Below are positions 43,752 through 52,708 of a DNA stretch of 64,000 nucleotides, piece after piece. The stretch lies in NCBI GenBank assembly GCA_963698715.1, contig CAVORW010000002.1, positions 569,891 through 633,890 of the forward strand, written 5' to 3'. The notes under the pieces are model-generated. The model saw only the letters and a program-made list of their open reading frames with translations. It ran no database searches and was not told where the DNA came from. The stretch is from CAWHJB01 sp963698715. GTDB taxonomy: Bacteria; Chloroflexota; Anaerolineae; Anaerolineales; UBA4823. Position 1 is the first letter of the stretch. Each line of letters begins with the position of its first letter. The translations under genes were made by a program, and so were the position numbers.

Positions 43752-44106
43752 ATTGATTGGTGCAAAGCACCAGAGTACCACTCCAACTTCTTGTCCTTGA
43801 AGGTGGGGATTTGCAGCCCTTATGCATGTCGTGGGCAGGGAATCGCTCTGTCAGAGAATGAGCGTGCATATAAAAAAGTGTATCACGGTGGGAATGTTTC
43901 GTCAAAAGTAATCGATGAGAAAGGAAGAACCCATCCCAAATATGCTGGTAGAAACAAAGCGAGAAAACCAACTTAAGGCTGCCCGAAAAGTATAGATTTG
44001 GTTGTTATACAGTTCCGGGGCAATTTGTGTGGATTGTAATCTGGTTTCAGGTTTGATAGGGTTTTTGAGACACCCGAATACTGCCTCGGAGAACCCCAAA
44101 AAGACT
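43752..44106. other. Intergenic region without a recognisable gene
   Basis: An 83-codon open frame crosses this stretch (ending 43976), but it starts inside the suspect duplicate and matches no family I know. I see no RNA gene here. The true upstream region of the HTH/PBP gene probably lies within this stretch once the misjoin is removed. Confidence 0.4.
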
Positions 44107-44135
44107 TTGACAGGCTTAACTGCCTGTGGTAGACT
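44107..44135 (+). promoter_or_regulatory. Promoter of the SAM-riboswitch operon
   Basis: A perfect TTGACA (44107-44112), a 17-nt spacer and TAGACT (44130-44135) preceded by TGg (extended -10) lie about 30 nt upstream of the riboswitch P1 stem. Transcription should start near 44142. Confidence 0.7.
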
Positions 44136-44166
44136 AACGACCATCAATTGCCATAAGCTGCCTATA

Positions 44167-44289
44167 CTCATCCAGAGAGGTGGAGGGACCGGCCCTGAGA
44201 AACCTCGGCAACCATGATGGGCAAATTCCCATCGAAGGTGCCAATTCCGGCAGATAGCTCAACCCAGGTTGGGCAAACTGGAAGATGAG
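44167..44289 (+). promoter_or_regulatory. SAM-I (S-box) riboswitch
   Basis: The 123-nt aptamer shows the S-box landmarks in order: P1 strand CTCATC (44167-44172), AGAGAGGTGGAGGGACCGGC, CCTGAGAAACCTCGGCAACC, the GGTGCCAATTCC core (44238-44249) and the closing GATGAG (44284-44289). S-adenosylmethionine binding stabilises P1 and lets the downstream terminator form, shutting off the operon. It precedes a deoxyribosyltransferase-like gene and metH, so methionine synthesis is repressed when SAM is plentiful. Confidence 0.93.
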
Positions 44290-44309
44290 GGACGTACATT
44301 GGATGCAGG

Positions 44310-44336
44310 CGCCTCTCTTCCTGAGAGGCGTTTCCC
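44310..44336 (+). terminator. Riboswitch expression-platform terminator
   Basis: CGCCTCTC (44310-44317) and GAGAGGCG (44323-44330) form an 8-bp stem with a 5-nt loop, followed by TTTCCC. It starts 20 nt after the aptamer. An antiterminator pairing that involves the 3' strand of P1 was not worked out. Confidence 0.65.
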
Positions 44337-44368
44337 ATTTGGGTGTCCACCTGGAGAGGAAAAGGGAC

Positions 44369-44818
44369 TTGGTCGCTTCACACAAGGTATTTATCGGCAT
44401 GAAAGTGCCCCGAATGGACAGCAATTTAGAGCAGATTGCAGACCTGATTTCGGATTGTGCCATTCAAGCAGGCCATACGCCTTTGATCGCGCATCGTGAA
44501 ATTGCCCACCTGCAGCTTGCCCACCCAGACCAGTTTATGCCTTTTGTTCGGGAGCGCATCCTGGCCTCTGATTTGATAGTGATCCTTTACCATCCAGAAC
44601 TGCGTGGTGGGTTAATTGAAGCCGGGATCGCGTATGGCTTGAATAAACTGGTCTGGCTGCTTGCCAGATCAGGCGAGAAGGTATCCAGCTCGGTGACCGG
44701 CTGTGCTGACCAGTTGGTAACATATGAAGATATTGATGATTTGAAGCTTAAGCTGCAGTCAGCTTTTGAGAAGCTGGCCCACCCAGCCGGGTCTGCGGAC
44801 AGTTTTATGGAGGTATGA
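44369..44818 (+). CDS. Nucleoside 2-deoxyribosyltransferase-like protein in the SAM-riboswitch operon
   Basis: The ~149-aa protein starts with KVFIGMKVPRMDSNLEQIA, resembling the first strand of the nucleoside 2-deoxyribosyltransferase fold. It continues with ASDLIVILYHPELRGGLIEAG and IAYGLNKLVWLL, where the Glu occupies the position of the family nucleophile. TTG 44369 is chosen because AGGAAAAGGG lies just upstream and earlier codons run into the riboswitch terminator. ATG 44399 would cut the first strand. It ends six bases before the chosen metH start. Its substrate is unknown; a nucleoside from the SAM/SAH cycle is a reasonable guess from context. Confidence 0.72.
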   Translation: MVASHKVFIGMKVPRMDSNLEQIADLISDCAIQAGHTPLIAHREIAHLQLAHPDQFMPFVRERILASDLIVILYHPELRGGLIEAGIAYGLNKLVWLLARSGEKVSSSVTGCADQLVTYEDIDDLKLKLQSAFEKLAHPAGSADSFMEV

Positions 44819-44823
44819 ACTCA

Positions 44824-47800
44824 ATGCAAAGACAGTATACGAATCGCCGTTTCCTGGATGCCATCCAAGAACGAGTGCTCATCTACGATGGCGCGATGGG
44901 AACCAGCCTTCAAAACCAGCATCTGACCGCCGAGCACTTTGGTGGGGAGCGAACCAATGGCTGCAATGATTACCTGGTGATCAGTTACCCAGAAGCGGTA
45001 AGAGCCGTTCACAGCTCATTTCTGGAAGTTGGGGTAGATGTGCTCGAAACCGATACGTTTCGGGCGAACCGCCTGACACTGGGCGAATATGGCCTGCAAG
45101 ACCTGACGCTCGAAATCAATCGCAAGGCGGCATTATTGGCTCGAGAACTGGCCGACGCTTATTCGACACCCGAGCAGCCGCGCTTTGTGGCGGGCTCAAT
45201 GGGTCCCACGGGTAAGCTGCCTTCTGCCGATGACCCGGAGCTGTCCAATATCAATTTTGACCAGCTGGCTTCGATTTTTCAGGAACAGGCAATTGGCTTG
45301 ATTGAAGGGGGGGTTGACTTGCTGTTGATCGAAACTTCCCAAGACATCCTGGAGGTGAAAGCAGCTATCCACGGGATCCAGCAGGCTTTCAAAGATAAAG
45401 GTATTTCACTGCCTATTCAGGCCCAGGTAACCCTGGACACAACCGGGCGAATGCTGCTGGGGACGGATATAGCCGCCGCCTTGACGATCCTGGAAGGATT
45501 GCCGATTGATGTGATTGGTTTGAACTGCTCAACCGGTCCAGAGCATATGCGTGAACCAATTCGTTTCCTGGGCGAAAACGCGACTCTGCCGGTGTCCTGC
45601 ATTCCCAATGCGGGTCTGCCTCTAAATGTGGATGGGGAAGCCGTGTATCCCCTCCAACCCGAGCCCTTTGCCCAGGCGATGCTGGAGTTCGTTGAGAAAA
45701 ATCATATCAGTGTGGTGGGCGGCTGTTGTGGCACCACTCCGGCCCATTTGGAATTGTTGGTGGAAAAACTTGGCGGGTCAGGAAAAAACCGCCGTCCGCA
45801 CCCGGCCCGGCCCAAGGCCGAAGCACCGCGCCTGTCGTCTTCTATTCGGGCCACACTGATGCATCAGGAGCCACCGCCCTTATTGATTGGCGAACGCTGC
45901 AACTCTCAGGGCAGCCGGAAATTTAAACGGATCTTGCTGGCTGAAGACTATGACACTATCCTGGAGCTGGGGCGGGACCAAGTCGATGGGGGCGCGCATG
46001 CCCTGGATATTTCCGTTGCAGTGACAGAACGACCGGATGAAACCGAACTGATGCGCAAAGTTGTTAAAAAGCTAGCGATGGGGGTTGAGGTGCCGCTGGT
46101 AATTGATACGACAGAACCCGAGGTGATGGAGGCGGCTCTTAAGACTGCGCCTGGTCGCTGCCTGCTCAATTCCACTCATTTAGAATCGGGCCGCGAGAAA
46201 GCTGACCGGGTATTTGAGCTGGCAAAAAAGCACAATGCGGCCGTCCTGCTTCTTACAATTGATGAAATAGGAATGGCGAAAACAGCCCAGCGTAAGCTGG
46301 AAGTGGCTCAACGCTTGTATCAAATCGCCATTCAAGATCATGGATTGAAACCAGAAGCTCTGGTTTATGACACTCTGACCTTCACGCTGGCGACTGGTGA
46401 CCCTGAGTTTGCTAATTCGGCTGTCGAGACAATTGATGGGATTCGGCTGGTTAAATCCAGTCTGCCAGGCGTAATGACTTCGCTGGGAGTCAGCAATGTT
46501 TCCTTTGGGCTCAGCCCGGCTGCTCGTCCGGTGTTGAACAGCGTGATGCTGTATCACGCTGTTCAAGCTGGGTTGGATATGGCGATCGTCAACCCAGCCC
46601 ATATCACCCCGTATGCGGAAATCCCAGCCAATGAGCGAGAGTTGACAGAGGACTTGATCTTCAACCACCGCCCGGATGCCCTGCAGCGGTTTATCGAATA
46701 CTTCGATCATGCCGATCGTCCCGAATTTGAAGGCGCGCAACGAGAAGACCCGACTGCTGGTATGACCCCAGAAGAACGTCTGCACTGGCGAATCTTACAT
46801 CGCCACAAAGATGGGGTCGAGGCTGATATCGATGAGATCCTGGCGCGTGAAGCCGGTGCAAATGGAGAGGCAGCGCATTCGCAGCATCATGTGGCGGTCT
46901 CGGTGTTGAACAATGTACTGCTGCCGGCCATGAAAGAAGTTGGCGATAAGTTTGGCGCAGGAGAATTAATCCTGCCTTTTGTTCTGCAGTCAGCAGAAGT
47001 GATGAAGAAATCGGTCGCCCATGTAGAACAGTTTCTTGAGAGGAAAGAAGGCACCACCAAAGGCCTGGTGGTACTGGCGACGGTTTACGGTGATGTGCAT
47101 GATATCGGCAAGAATCTTGTGAAGACGATTCTTTCCAACAATGGCTACAGCGTGATTGACCTGGGCAAGCAGGTGCCGGCCGAAACGATCATCTCCAAAG
47201 CAGTAGAAGCCGGTGCAGACGCGATTGGTTTATCTGCGCTGCTGGTCAACACCAGCAAGCAGATGCCGTTGATTGTTAATGAACTTCAGCGCCGCGGCCT
47301 GAAAATTCCAGTCCTGATCGGCGGAGCGGCAATCAATCGCCGGTTTGGTTGGCGCATCCTGTTTACGGATGACGAACAATCCTACGAGCCGGGCGTCTTT
47401 TACTGTAAAGATGCTTTCGAAGGCTTGGCTACGATGGATGCTCTCTCCCAGCCAGAACCGCGCCGTGAATTGCTGGCTGAACTTAGGCAAGATGCCGAAC
47501 GTGAGCTTGGGCGCAGTATTCACCTGAGACAGACAGGCGCCGAGCCGGCGCGCAAGTCTGGAGTCCGCTATTCAACCCAGATTCCCACCCCCAGCCATTG
47601 GGGACCACGTGTCGTGCGACAGATGCCGCTCGAGTTGATCTTCAAGCACCTATTCAAGAATGAATTGTTCCGGCTTTCTTGGGGAGCTAAGAACGCCCAT
47701 GGAGAAGAGTGGGAGCGGCTTAAAAAGGAGTTCGAAATCCGGTTAGAGCAAATGCAGCGGCTGGCTTTGCGAGAAGGCTGGCTCCAGCCGCAAGGAACTT

Positions 47801-48375
47801 ATGGCTACTGGCCGGTACAATCTGTTGGTGACGATTTGATTGTTTTCGATCCGGCCTCAGTCACAGCTGGCGCGCCCCGGGAAATTCAGCGTTTCAGCTT
47901 CCCCCGCCAGCCATCCGGAGACTACCTGTGCCTGGCCGATTACTTTGCACCCTTAGATTCAGGTAAGATGGATGTGGTTGCCCTGCAAGTAGTCACCGTC
48001 GGTCAGGCAGCCACCGAACGTTTTGACCGGCTGCAGGCTGCCGGAGATTATTCCGAAGCTTACTTCATCCACGGCCTGGCTGTTCAGACGGCTGAGGCAA
48101 CCGCTGAATATTTGCACCGCCATATTCGGCGAGAATTGGGACTGGCAGAAGGCCAGGGTAAGCGTTATTCTTGGGGTTACCCGGCCATACCCGATCTGGA
48201 GGATCATCGCAAAGTCTTTGAGCTGTTGCCGGCCGAATCGGAACTGGGGATGAGCCTGACGGAGGCCTGCCAGTTGGTGCCCGAGCAATCGACTGCTGCC
48301 ATTATCATTCATCACCCGCAGGCCAGATACTATGGCCTGGGTGAAAGTCGGGTGGGGCAGCTGTTAAAAGATTAA
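44824..48375 (+). CDS. metH: Cobalamin-dependent methionine synthase
   Basis: The 1,183-aa protein (family ~1,200) has all four modules. The homocysteine-binding domain has zinc ligands in GLNCSTGP (~235) and GGCCGTTP (~300). The methyltetrahydrofolate-binding domain spans ~350-610 (LLIGERCNSQGSRKFK). The B12 cap and B12 domain carry DVHDIGKN around residue 759, whose His coordinates cobalt. The C-terminal activation domain (~920-1180) reductively remethylates cobalamin with SAM. GGAGG at 44809-44813 favours ATG 44824 over ATG 44815. Expression is under the upstream SAM-I riboswitch, so product excess blocks its own synthesis. Confidence 0.95.
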   Translation: MQRQYTNRRFLDAIQERVLIYDGAMGTSLQNQHLTAEHFGGERTNGCNDYLVISYPEAVRAVHSSFLEVGVDVLETDTFRANRLTLGEYGLQDLTLEINRKAALLARELADAYSTPEQPRFVAGSMGPTGKLPSADDPELSNINFDQLASIFQEQAIGLIEGGVDLLLIETSQDILEVKAAIHGIQQAFKDKGISLPIQAQVTLDTTGRMLLGTDIAAALTILEGLPIDVIGLNCSTGPEHMREPIRFLGENATLPVSCIPNAGLPLNVDGEAVYPLQPEPFAQAMLEFVEKNHISVVGGCCGTTPAHLELLVEKLGGSGKNRRPHPARPKAEAPRLSSSIRATLMHQEPPPLLIGERCNSQGSRKFKRILLAEDYDTILELGRDQVDGGAHALDISVAVTERPDETELMRKVVKKLAMGVEVPLVIDTTEPEVMEAALKTAPGRCLLNSTHLESGREKADRVFELAKKHNAAVLLLTIDEIGMAKTAQRKLEVAQRLYQIAIQDHGLKPEALVYDTLTFTLATGDPEFANSAVETIDGIRLVKSSLPGVMTSLGVSNVSFGLSPAARPVLNSVMLYHAVQAGLDMAIVNPAHITPYAEIPANERELTEDLIFNHRPDALQRFIEYFDHADRPEFEGAQREDPTAGMTPEERLHWRILHRHKDGVEADIDEILAREAGANGEAAHSQHHVAVSVLNNVLLPAMKEVGDKFGAGELILPFVLQSAEVMKKSVAHVEQFLERKEGTTKGLVVLATVYGDVHDIGKNLVKTILSNNGYSVIDLGKQVPAETIISKAVEAGADAIGLSALLVNTSKQMPLIVNELQRRGLKIPVLIGGAAINRRFGWRILFTDDEQSYEPGVFYCKDAFEGLATMDALSQPEPRRELLAELRQDAERELGRSIHLRQTGAEPARKSGVRYSTQIPTPSHWGPRVVRQMPLELIFKHLFKNELFRLSWGAKNAHGEEWERLKKEFEIRLEQMQRLALREGWLQPQGTYGYWPVQSVGDDLIVFDPASVTAGAPREIQRFSFPRQPSGDYLCLADYFAPLDSGKMDVVALQVVTVGQAATERFDRLQAAGDYSEAYFIHGLAVQTAEATAEYLHRHIRRELGLAEGQGKRYSWGYPAIPDLEDHRKVFELLPAESELGMSLTEACQLVPEQSTAAIIIHHPQARYYGLGESRVGQLLKD

Positions 48376-48412
48376 GCCGGGGGGGTGTTCTCAATGTTGT
48401 AGAAAAATAATT

Positions 48413-48458
48413 TTGGTGTTCGGTTTGTGAGGCGCCAGCCGCACAAACCGAACACCAA
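48413..48458. repeat. 17-bp perfect inverted repeat related to 28677-28721
   Basis: Arms 48413-48429 and 48442-48458 are perfect complements with a 12-nt loop; the core GTGTTCGGTTTG / CAAACCGAACAC is shared with 28677-28721. An outer pair TGTAGA / TCTACA brackets it. It lies 38 nt after the metH stop. The sequence TTTGAGTGCTCC just after it also occurs near 32055. Confidence 0.7.
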
Positions 48459-48570
48459 ATCTACAAACTTTGAGTGCTCCCAAGCCGGGGTCCTTGGCAA
48501 AATCAGATTGTCAAGTTAGGTATAATTCCTTGCCTGGCATTGTTTATTATATATCTGCGGGAACCAGTCA

Positions 48571-49173
48571 ATGGAGATGAAGTCGGTCCTTCCTTATCAG
48601 CATCTAATCGGGGGCAGCACGCCGGCAATTGTGCGAGCTTATTTTGAGTTCAATCATCTCAAAAACTTGTTCCGGCAAGGTTGGCTAAAGCGCGGCATTT
48701 CTAAAGAGCGATGTGAGAGCGTTGCGGAGCATACCTTTGGTACGGTTGTGCTGGCGTATTTTCTGGCAGAGGCCTACTTTCCGGAACTGAATTTGGATCG
48801 GGTCATTCGAATGGCTTTGCTGCATGATTTTGGGGAAATTTATGCGGGCGACATCATTCCTTCGGACCAAATGGATCCAGAACAGAAGGTAAAGCTCGAG
48901 CGGCAATCCGTGGTGCGTATTTTTGCTGACTTGCCGGAAGGTGGTAGCTATTTGGCTTTGTGGGAAGAATTCGAAGCAGGAGAATCGCCAGAGGCGCACT
49001 TTGTGCACCAGATTGACCGGTTAGAAATGGCCTTACAGGCCAGTGTTTATGAATACAGTGGGTATCCCAACTTGCAAGAATTCTTTGATACAAGCGACCA
49101 GGCTATCACGGATCCGCGATTGCGCTCGATTCTGGCAGCTATTGGGGCTCTGCGTCATGACGCAAGCGAATAG
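48571..49173 (+). CDS. HD-domain phosphohydrolase (YfbR/HDDC2-like 5'-deoxynucleotidase)
   Basis: The 200-aa protein carries VAEHTFGTVVLAYFLAE (residues ~50-66), then ALLHDFGEIYAGDI (~81-94) and a downstream HQIDRLEMALQA, giving the His/His-Asp/Asp metal set of the HD superfamily. The order and length match 5'-deoxynucleotidase YfbR/HDDC2 proteins, which remove phosphate from deoxynucleoside monophosphates. The substrate is inferred from family. No clear ribosome site precedes ATG 48571. Confidence 0.83.
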   Translation: MEMKSVLPYQHLIGGSTPAIVRAYFEFNHLKNLFRQGWLKRGISKERCESVAEHTFGTVVLAYFLAEAYFPELNLDRVIRMALLHDFGEIYAGDIIPSDQMDPEQKVKLERQSVVRIFADLPEGGSYLALWEEFEAGESPEAHFVHQIDRLEMALQASVYEYSGYPNLQEFFDTSDQAITDPRLRSILAAIGALRHDASE

Positions 49174-49221
49174 AAACCTGTAGCACAGTTTGTTGTGTTT
49201 CTGGAAAGGAGAATGGATATT

Positions 49222-49737
49222 ATGAAACGCCAAAACCGCTCAACTCTGGCTGTTGGATTGATTATGATCTTGATCGGCGCCTGGCTACTGGCCATGCGCT
49301 TGATTCCAGGTCTGTCAGTCCAGATCAATGCCTGGATCTCCTGGCCCTGGATTGTGATCGGAGTGGGTTTATTGATTCTTGTGGTGGGCCTGCTGGTTGG
49401 AGTGCCCGGATTGGCTGTGCCGGCTATGGTTGTCAGCGGCATTGGGGTAATCCTATACTGGCAGAATGCGACTGGTCTTTGGGAGTCCTGGGCGTACGTC
49501 TGGACTTTGATCCCTGGCTTTGTGGGAGTTGGAACCCTCCTGATGGGCTTATTGGGTGAAAACCCTCGCCAATCCTTCCGGACGGGCATTAATATGATTG
49601 TTGGCAGTCTGGTCGCCTTTGTGATCTTTGCTTCGTTCCTGGGTGGGTGGGATCTGTTGGGGCCATACTGGCCGGTCCTGCTGATTTTGTTGGGACTCTG
49701 GCTATTGGTAAGCTCCTTCTTGCGGGTAAGGCGTTGA
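49222..49737 (+). CDS. Small polytopic membrane protein (DUF5668/LiaF-like)
   Basis: The 171-aa protein has five to six hydrophobic helices of the kind LAVGLIMILIGAWLLAMRL ... WPVLLILLGLWLLVSSF. The repeated WPW/YWPVLLI-LGLWLL pattern is typical of DUF5668/LiaF-type N-terminal domains found in envelope-stress proteins. The function is unknown. AGGAG at 49207-49211 fits ATG 49222 better than ATG 49213. Its stop overlaps the next start by one base (TGATG). Confidence 0.72.
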   Translation: MKRQNRSTLAVGLIMILIGAWLLAMRLIPGLSVQINAWISWPWIVIGVGLLILVVGLLVGVPGLAVPAMVVSGIGVILYWQNATGLWESWAYVWTLIPGFVGVGTLLMGLLGENPRQSFRTGINMIVGSLVAFVIFASFLGGWDLLGPYWPVLLILLGLWLLVSSFLRVRR

Positions 49738-50426
49738 TGATTAGGGCTCTGATCTTCGATTTTGACGGCTTAATTCTGGATACAGAAGTGCCGATATTTC
49801 GCTCCTGGCAGGAATTGTACCAGTCCTACCATTTAGATCTGTCATTGTCTAGCTGGGCAGATACCATCGGCAGATCCGAAGCGGAGGCGCCTTTCGATCC
49901 AATGTTGGACCTCGAAGAGCAATTGGGTTATAACCTGGACTGGGCAGTGATTGGACCGCGTCGTCGCCAGCGTGAGTTAGAATTAATCTCCGCCCAACCG
50001 GTTCTGCCGGGGGTGGAAGATTACTTGCAAAGCGCCAGGCAACTGAAGTTGAAGATCGGCCTGGCCTCTAGCTCGGATATCAAATGGGTGGCAGGCCATC
50101 TGGACCGATTGGGCTTATCAGGCTATTTTGATTGTTTGCGCACCAGCGATGATGTTGTCCAAACTAAGCCCGCTCCAGACCTGTTTGTGGCAGCCCTGAA
50201 ATGCTTAAACGTTGGCCCTCACGAGGCTTTGGTATTCGAAGATTCTCCCAATGGGATACTGGCCTCCAGGCTAGCCGGTATTTTTTGCGTGGCGGTGCCC
50301 AACAATCTCACCAGCCGGCTGGATCTTGCTCACGCAAACCTATGCCTGAAATCCTTATCAGAACTGCCGCTGGAAAAACTTCTCTCGCAGGTGGAAAAAG
50401 CTAACGAGAGCACAAATAGGGTATAG
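49737..50426 (+). CDS. HAD-superfamily hydrolase (beta-phosphoglucomutase-like)
   Basis: A 229-aa protein with motif I DFDGLILDTE (residues ~8-17), motif II GLASSS (~112-117), the motif III Lys in VVQTKPAPDLF (~140-150) and motif IV FEDSPNGILAS (~168-178). The cap is alpha-helical (C1), as in phosphoglycolate phosphatase and beta-phosphoglucomutase. The two Asp residues of motif I fit a phosphatase or mutase; the substrate is not predictable. ATG 49737 shares its last/first base with the upstream gene, indicating translational coupling. Confidence 0.87.
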   Translation: MIRALIFDFDGLILDTEVPIFRSWQELYQSYHLDLSLSSWADTIGRSEAEAPFDPMLDLEEQLGYNLDWAVIGPRRRQRELELISAQPVLPGVEDYLQSARQLKLKIGLASSSDIKWVAGHLDRLGLSGYFDCLRTSDDVVQTKPAPDLFVAALKCLNVGPHEALVFEDSPNGILASRLAGIFCVAVPNNLTSRLDLAHANLCLKSLSELPLEKLLSQVEKANESTNRV

Positions 50427-50491
50427 ATTTCTTGTGGATGCAAGTGGGGAGTGATCGAGGCCCATTAGGATATAGGGCGCAATTCTGGAGC

Positions 50492-52596
50492 TTAATAGGA
50501 GCTGACTGGCAGCAGCACTGTAAAGCAAGTGCCCTGGTCAAGCTCACTTTTGACCAGGATGCGCCCGCCATGCTGCTTAATGATTCGATCGCAGACAGAC
50601 AACCCCAGGCCAGTGCCGCGCCCAATGGCTTTGGTTGTGAAAAACGGCTCAAAAATCCTGGCCAGTCGATCGGGGGGGATACCTTTGCCGTTGTCAGATA
50701 CTTCTATGGCGACAAAGTTTTCAGCTAAGTATGTTTTCACTCGTAAAAGTCCATTGATATGTTCAATTGCATCAATGGCGTTCAGCAGCAGATTCAACCA
50801 TACACCCTGGATCTGGTCCTGGCTGGCCGGGACGAGGGGCAATTCTGCCATAGGAAGGTATTCAAGAGTGATCGAGCGCGCAAGCAGCTCATGTTGGACC
50901 AATGAGATCGCCCGCTTGACGGTTTCGTTCACGTCAGTCGGCAGGAATTGATACCTTTCCTTACGAGCAAAGTCCAGCAAGTTTCTGACAACGTGGGCCG
51001 CACGCGCCCCGCGCGTGCGATCAAGTCTAACGATTCGTAGAGTTCATCCTCGGGAGAAACTTCTCGCTGCATGAGTTGGGCATTAGCGATAATGGCAGTC
51101 AGCGGGTTGTTGATTTCATGGGCGACGCCGGCTGCCAGCTGGCCTACTGCCGCAAGTTTTTCGGATTGAGCCAGGGTGGTTTCCAGGCGCCGTTTTTCGG
51201 TAACATCTTGTTCCAGTAGAATGGCTTGAACGGTGTTATCCGACTCGTCATAAATTGGGAAGGTATTGATATCCCACTCGGTGGACTCTTCATCCGCAAG
51301 ATTGCGCCGTTCGGTGCGATTGGTAATTCGCCCTTTGTCCAGCGTCTCACTTACCCGACAACCGTGACAAATCTCCTGGCGCTGGTAAAGCGCTTGATAG
51401 CATTTTTGACCCACAAGCATACTGGGTCTTTCTCCTGCCCGGTTGGCGCAGCTCATATTGAGGGCTATCAGGGTATATTGGCGGTTAATGATGTAAAGGG
51501 CTGCTGGCATACTGTCGAACAGGGCTCGCAAGGTGTTACGGGAGTGCAGCAGCTCCCAACGGCTGGCTTCAAGGTCCGCATTGGCAACTTTATGTTGCTG
51601 GATCAAGCGGTTACCGTAGATCGTTTGGGCGGCTAAATCTGTAATTACGCCTAAAAGATGCTGGTCTTGCAGGTCGAATTTTCTGTGGCGTTTGTTGATC
51701 ATCAAGATCGCGCCCAATATTTTCTCGCGAACCTGGAGAGGAATACACAAAAGGGAGGACACATGCTCTCCGCAAGCAGAGTCGTATTGTGGGTGAAAGC
51801 GCGTTTCTTTAGACGGGTCGTTGACCAGGGCAGCCTCGCCGCTGCGGATGCACTCGCTTATCAGGCCTCCCGATTCAGCCCCTTTTCCCTTATACCTCCA
51901 GGAAACTTTTTCAGTGAGTGTTTTTTTAATGATGAAATCTTCACTGTCGTCATCAATCAAAGCCATGGCGCCGCACTCAGCATCCAAAAGCTTGCACAGA
52001 CCTTCAATCAAGCGTTTTTGCAGCTCATCCTGGTTTGTGTTTGGATCGAATTGGGTGATGAGTAGCTGTAGATCGTCCAGTAAGCGCGCCCGCTCATCGG
52101 CAAGGGTTTGAACGATCTGGGCAGCCACTTTGCGACCAATCGGTCGGGCCAGCCGTTCTAACCAAAGACGGTCTTCATAAGAACATTTCGAACCTTCAAT
52201 TACAACTACCCCCAAAACCTGATCTTGATGCCGGATTGGGACTGCTACAGCCAGATTATCAATTAGCATCGGCTGGCGATAGGAGTCTCGTCCAGGACCT
52301 GGCTTGCTTGAATCGGAACCAGGTTGGTCTGATTGATACGGGAGAGTTACCGCTTGTACCAGCTGGCGGATAGGGCTGTCTGGCGCGGTAACTTGTTCCT
52401 GCCAGGCTGGTGATAAGTTCGTTTGGGCTATGAGCTCGGGTTCGGATTCTGGTCTGGTTTGAATGAAGAGTGCCCCGGAGGAACGACTTACTGCGCTCAA
52501 TAGATGCTCCAGGGCAGCTTGAAACGCCAACTCATCGCTGCGGATATTTTCAAGCAGGTCGTATAAGCTGACCAGAGTTTCGGAGGCATCGTCCAT
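50492..52596 (-). pseudogene. GAF-GAF-PAS histidine kinase with a frameshift at a G run
   Basis: The first part (to ~51010) has two GAF-like domains (~15-180, 190-340), a PAS domain (~355-460) and the H box AAGVAHEINNPLTAI. The frame then runs out, but the kinase continues in another frame: RNLLDFARKER, the N box LLLNAIDAIEH, DNGKGIP, FFTTKAIGRGTGLGLSVC, ending at 50492. Restoring a fifth G in the run at 51007-51010 reads through as RAGARAAHVVRNLLDF. A homopolymer miscall is the simplest cause. ATG 52596 is the better start; the longer frame begins in the upstream hairpin. The partner is probably the response regulator encoded upstream. Confidence 0.85.
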
Positions 52597-52646
52597 TGGA
52601 TATCCTAATGTGGGGTCACTTTGTTGCCCAAAAGAAAATGGATAGC

Positions 52647-52690
52647 AAAAATGGTGTGCGCGGGTGTACGCACCCGCGCACACCATTTTT
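52647..52690. repeat. 20-bp perfect inverted repeat between the response regulator and kinase genes
   Basis: Arms 52647-52666 and 52671-52690 (AAAAATGGTGTGCGCGGGTG and complement) with a 4-nt loop have an A run before and a T run after. They fit a rho-independent terminator usable on both strands. On the minus strand it lies 18 nt after the response regulator stop, so it may reduce read-through into the kinase gene. A related end sequence occurs near 25970. Confidence 0.75.
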
Positions 52691-52708
52691 GCTCCTATTC
52701 TTCATGCT

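Noticed and set aside
43725..43976. 83-codon plus-strand open frame
   Set aside because: It starts inside the suspect duplicate, has no good start or ribosome site, and resembles no family I know.
48494..48526. TTGGCA ... TATAAT as a promoter for the HD-domain gene
   Set aside because: The spacer is 21 nt, too long for a confident sigma-70 promoter, and the start codon is 45 nt further on without a ribosome site.
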